Shown piece by piece: positions 60,728 through 64,000 of a stretch of DNA of 64,000 bases. Both the position numbers and the translations under genes were made by a program. The notes below the pieces were generated by a model, which was not told where the DNA came from, did no database searches, and was given only the letters and a program-made list of their open reading frames with translations. Numbering within the stretch: the stretch's first letter is position 1; every line of letters starts with the position of its first letter. This DNA is from Paraoerskovia sediminicola (lineage in GTDB: Bacteria; Actinomycetota; Actinomycetes; Actinomycetales; Cellulomonadaceae): NCBI RefSeq assembly GCF_030296575.1, contig NZ_AP027729.1, positions 2,046,001 through 2,110,000 of the forward strand, given 5' to 3'.

Positions 60728-62772
60728 ATGGCCCACCTGCTCGGCGCCGACGACATCTCCCTCGTCGTCGGCACCCGCACCCTCCTCTCGGGCGTCAGCC
60801 TCGGGCTGGACGACGGCGACCGCGTCGGTGTCGTCGGCCCCAACGGGGCCGGCAAGTCGACGCTGCTCCGGCTCCTCGCCGGGACCCAGGAGTCGGACGG
60901 CGGCCGCGTCACCCGGGTGGGTGGCTCCCGGACCGCGATGCTCGTCCAGCGCGACGACGACTCCGCAGGCGCGACGATCCGCGACCTCGTCCACGGGTCG
61001 ACGGCCACGCACGAGTGGGCCGGCGATGCCGGGATCCGGTCGGTGCACGCCGGACTCCTGGGCGACCTCGACCTGGACGGTCCCGCGGCGCACCTGTCCG
61101 GGGGCAGCGGCGGCGGGTCGCGCTCGCGGCCCTCCTGGTCGAGGACCCCGACGTCCTGATGCTCGACGAGCCCACCAACCACCTCGACGTGGAGGGCGTC
61201 GCGTGGCTCGCGGAGCACCTCAACGCGCGGTACGCGCGGCCCGGCGCCCGGGGCGCCCTGGTCGTCGTGACCCACGACCGCTGGTTCCTCGACGCCGTCT
61301 GCTCGCGCATGTGGGAGGTGCGCGGCGACGGCACCGGCGCCGTCGACGGGTACGACGGCGGGTATGCGGCCTACGTGCTCGCACGCGCCGAGCGGGCCCG
61401 CAGCGCCCAGGTGGCCGCCGAGAAGCGGGACAACCTGCTGCGCAAGGAGCTCGCGTGGCTCCAGCGCGGCGCCCCGGCGCGCACGTCGAAGCCGAAGTTC
61501 CGGCTCGACGCGGCCGCCGCGCTCATCGCCGACGAGCCCCCGCCGCGCGAGACGCTCGAGCTCGCCCGCACCGCCACGAAGCGCCTCGGCAAGGACGTGC
61601 TCGACCTCGAGGACGTGACCGTGCAGGTCCCGCTGCGGTGGGTGGCCCACACGGACGCGCGCGACGCGGGCGACGCGAGATCCGGGACCGCAGGGACGCC
61701 GTCCGACGCCCCGACCCGACCTTCCGAGGCGGACCCGGTGGGCGGCGCGCCCGAGAACCGGCCGGGCGACCTCGACGGCGGCCACCGCGTGCTGCTGGAC
61801 GACGTGACCTGGCGCCTCGGGCCGGGGGACCGGTACGGCGTCGTCGGGGTCAACGGTGCCGGGAAGACGACGCTGCTCGCGCTGCTCGCCGGCCGTCGCG
61901 ACCCCGACCGGGGCAGGGTCAAGCGCGGCAAGACCGTCGCGGTCGCCGAGCTCAGCCAGGACGTCGCCGAGCTCGACGACCTGGCGCACCTGCGGGTCGT
62001 CGAAGTCGTCGAGCGGGAGCGCAACTCCGTGGTCGTCGGGGGCAAGGAGCTCACCGCGTCGCAGCTCGTCGAGAAGCTCGGCTTCACCAAGGAGCGGGCG
62101 CGGACCCCGGTGCGCGACCTCTCGGGCGGCGAGCGGCGGCGCCTCCAGCTGCTGCGGCTGCTCGTGACCGAGCCGAACGTGCTGCTGCTCGACGAACCCA
62201 CGAACGACCTCGACACGGACACGCTCGCGGCGCTCGAGGACCTGCTCGACGGGTATCCGGGCACGCTGATCGTCGTCTCGCACGACCGGTACCTGCTCGA
62301 GCGCGTCTGCGACCGGCAGGTGGCGCTGCTCGGGGACGGCCAGATCCGTGACCTGCCCGGGGGCGTCGAGCAGTACCTGGAGCTGCGGCGTGCGGCCGCG
62401 GCCGGTCGTGGGGCCGTCGGCTCGGGGGCAGCCGGCGCCGGCGCGTCGGGTGGCTCAAGAGCGGCGGGAGCTGCAGGGCCCGGCGGAGGGGCAGTGGCGG
62501 GAGGTGGCCCCGACGGCGTTGCGGCGCAGCCCGCAGCCCCCGTCGCCGGGCCGTCGCCGGCCGAGCTCCGCGCCGCGAAGAAGGAGCTGACCCGCATCGA
62601 GCGCAGGCTCGGCAAGATCGCGGAGTCCGAGGCCAGGATCCACGCGAAGATGGCCGAGCAGGCGACGGACCACGAGGCGGTGGGAGCGCTCGACACGCAG
62701 CTCCGCGAGCTCGCGGACGAGAAGGACGAGCTCGAGGCCGCGTGGCTGGAGGCCGCCGAGATCGCGGGGTGA
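60728..62772 (+). CDS. ABC-F ATPase, Uup-like, one frameshift
   Basis: About 681 residues, two ABC domains without membrane helices. Walker A GPNGAGKSTLLRLLAG and VNGAGKTTLLALLAG; Walker B LMLDEPTNHLD and LLLDEPTNDLD; signatures LSGGQRRR (restored) and LSGGERRR. A Gly/Ala-rich linker leads to a C-terminal coiled coil (LTRIERRLGKIAESEARIHA) as in Uup. ABC-F proteins act on ribosomes. The frame breaks at the G5 run 61100-61104. An Asp/Ala/Pro-rich insert (about 318-352) interrupts the start of domain two. ATG 60728 has GGACGGAG upstream. Confidence 0.92.
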
Positions 62773-62991
62773 TGCCGCGTCGGTTGCGCTGGGCTCCGGC
62801 TCCGCGGCTCGTCGGGGCCTCCCGGACTGCCAGGACGCAGCAGGCCTCTCGCGCCCCTCGGGCCTCTCCGGCCTGGTGGGGCCCTCGGACCCGCGAGTGA
62901 GACCCTGCGACCGCTGACCGTCACCCGCACGTCGTGTCGTGTTGGGGCGGAGTTCGCCGGGCGGTGACCTCGTGTCCCTACCGTCCGGTGC

Positions 62992-64000
62992 GTGCGGATA
63001 TCGGTGATCGGGTGCGGGTACCTCGGAGCGGTCCACGCTGCCGCGATGGCCGAGCTCGGTCACGAGGTGGTCGGTGTCGACAGCGACGCCGAGAAGGTCG
63101 AGTACCTCTCACGGGGCAAGGCGCCGTTCTACGAGCCGGGCCTCCCAGAGATCCTGACCTCCGCGACCGTGACCGGACGCCTCCGCTTCACGACGGACCT
63201 CGCCGCGGTCACCGGTTCGGCCGTGCACTTCCTCGCCGTCGGGACCCCGCAGTCGTCCGACGGGCAGAGCGCGGACCTGCGCTTCGTCGACGCCGCCGTT
63301 GCGGCGCTGCTCCTCACCTGCGTCCCGGCGACCTGGTCGTCGGCAAGAGCACCGTGCCCGTGGGCACCGCCGCACGGCTGCGCGACGACGTCCGCGCCAC
63401 CGGCGCAGACCTCGTCTGGAACCCGGAGTTCCTGCGCGAAGGGCACGCCGTCCAGGACACGATCTCGCCCGACCGCATCGTGTACGGGGTCGCGGCTGAC
63501 GACCCGCCGTCCAGCCCGTCGCCCGACCCGTCGTCCAGTGCGTCGCCCGCAGGTGACGCAGCAGGCTGTGGAGCGGCCGCGCGGTCCGTCGCCGTGCTCG
63601 ACGAGGTCTACGCAGCGGCCATCGCGGCGGGGACCCCGCGCCTCGTGACCGATCTCGCGACGGCCGAGCTCGTCAAGACCGCGGCCAACGCGTTCCTGGC
63701 GACCAAGATCTCCTTCATCAACGCGATGGCCGAGATCGCTGAGGTCGCGGGCGCCGACGTGACGCAGCTGGCCGACGCGATCGGCCACGACGCACGCATC
63801 GGTCGCGCGTTCCTCAACGCGGGGGTCGGCTTCGGAGGAGGCTGTCTCCCCAAGGACATCCGCGCCGTCACGGCCCGAGCCAAAGAGCTCGGCCGCGGCG
63901 AGTCGCTGCGCTTCCTGGAGGAGGTCGACGCGATCAACCTCCGGCGGCGGGAGCGCGTCGTCGGGCTGGTCGTCGACGCTCTCGACGGCTCGGTCTTCGG
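62992..64000 (+). CDS. ugd: UDP-glucose 6-dehydrogenase family, cut by window edge, one frameshift
   Basis: About 336 residues visible. NAD-binding start (ISVIGCGYLGAVHAAAMAELGHEVVGVD), KAPFYEPGLPEIL, VGTPQSSDG, GKSTVPVGTAARLRDDV, NPEFLREGHAVQDT, ELVKTAANAFLATKISFINAMAE and the catalytic Cys in FGGGCLPKDIRA. It oxidises UDP-glucose to UDP-glucuronate for envelope polysaccharides. The frame breaks at CC 63312-63313; one C restores AALLPHLRPGDLVVGKSTVP. A Ser/Pro-rich insert follows RIVYGVAADD. GTG 62992 is 7 bases after TACCGT, so leaderless. Confidence 0.92.

Overview
The window reads as chromosome of a very high-GC actinobacterium. Gene content and gene order point to Micrococcales, most likely a Cellulomonadaceae-like organism (inference; no 16S rRNA is present). 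Supporting signs are the run metG, tatD, rpf genes, rsmA, ispE, ABC-F; a cold-shock gene followed by DUF3027, an Hsp90-like ATPase and DUF2530; bacterial XPB paired with a helicase-C-like protein; many GTG starts; and many apparently leaderless mRNAs with a -10 element 6-7 nt before the start codon. I see no prophage, insertion sequence, CRISPR array or plasmid gene. The region looks like core housekeeping chromosome.

Layout. 0-5 kb: a truncated secreted-protein gene, XPB helicase and its partner, all on the minus strand. 5-10 kb: cold-shock protein, DUF3027, a large Hsp90/sacsin-like ATPase, DUF2530. 10-18.6 kb: polyprenyl-phosphate sugar transferase, purine permease, manA, MarR plus MFS exporter, serC, DtxR-type regulator. 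18.6-21 kb: a ydaO-type (c-di-AMP) riboswitch in front of an NlpC/P60 hydrolase, then a two-domain universal stress protein preceded by a 12-codon upstream ORF. 21-31 kb: ABC-2 exporter pair, amidohydrolase, aminotransferase, PadR regulator, SRPBCC, a small membrane protein, OsmC, thyA-folA, tRNA-Arg. 31-36 kb: a very large helicase-like protein whose catalytic motifs are eroded. 36-44 kb: mscL, SAF-domain protein, FmdB zinc ribbon, penicillin acylase-type Ntn hydrolase, 5-formyl-THF cyclo-ligase, GNAT, a membrane protein, tRNA-Ala. 44-50 kb: GH20 hexosaminidase, protein O-mannosyltransferase, rsmI, nicotinamidase, aminotransferase. 50-64 kb: orphan small gene, metG, tatD, three tandem Rpf/lytic-transglycosylase-type secreted proteins, rsmA, ispE, Uup-like ABC-F ATPase, and the start of a UDP-sugar dehydrogenase.

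Cell-wall remodelling is the strongest shared theme. The NlpC/P60 hydrolase and the three Rpf-like proteins each have a GTAAC-N6-GTTAC-like box in their promoter region. All four proteins are exported, and three of the four carry Ser/Pro/Glu-rich linkers; the second Rpf-like protein (55.5-56.8 kb) lacks one. A Pmt mannosyltransferase in the same window could modify the linkers.

At least eighteen genes or gene ends are interrupted by what looks like one missing base, almost always in a G or C run, and the reading frame resumes cleanly on the other side. Many are essential or single-copy genes (serC, rsmI, ABC-F, UDP-sugar dehydrogenase). I therefore read these as homopolymer sequencing errors, not decay. 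I annotate each as one CDS and give the break position.
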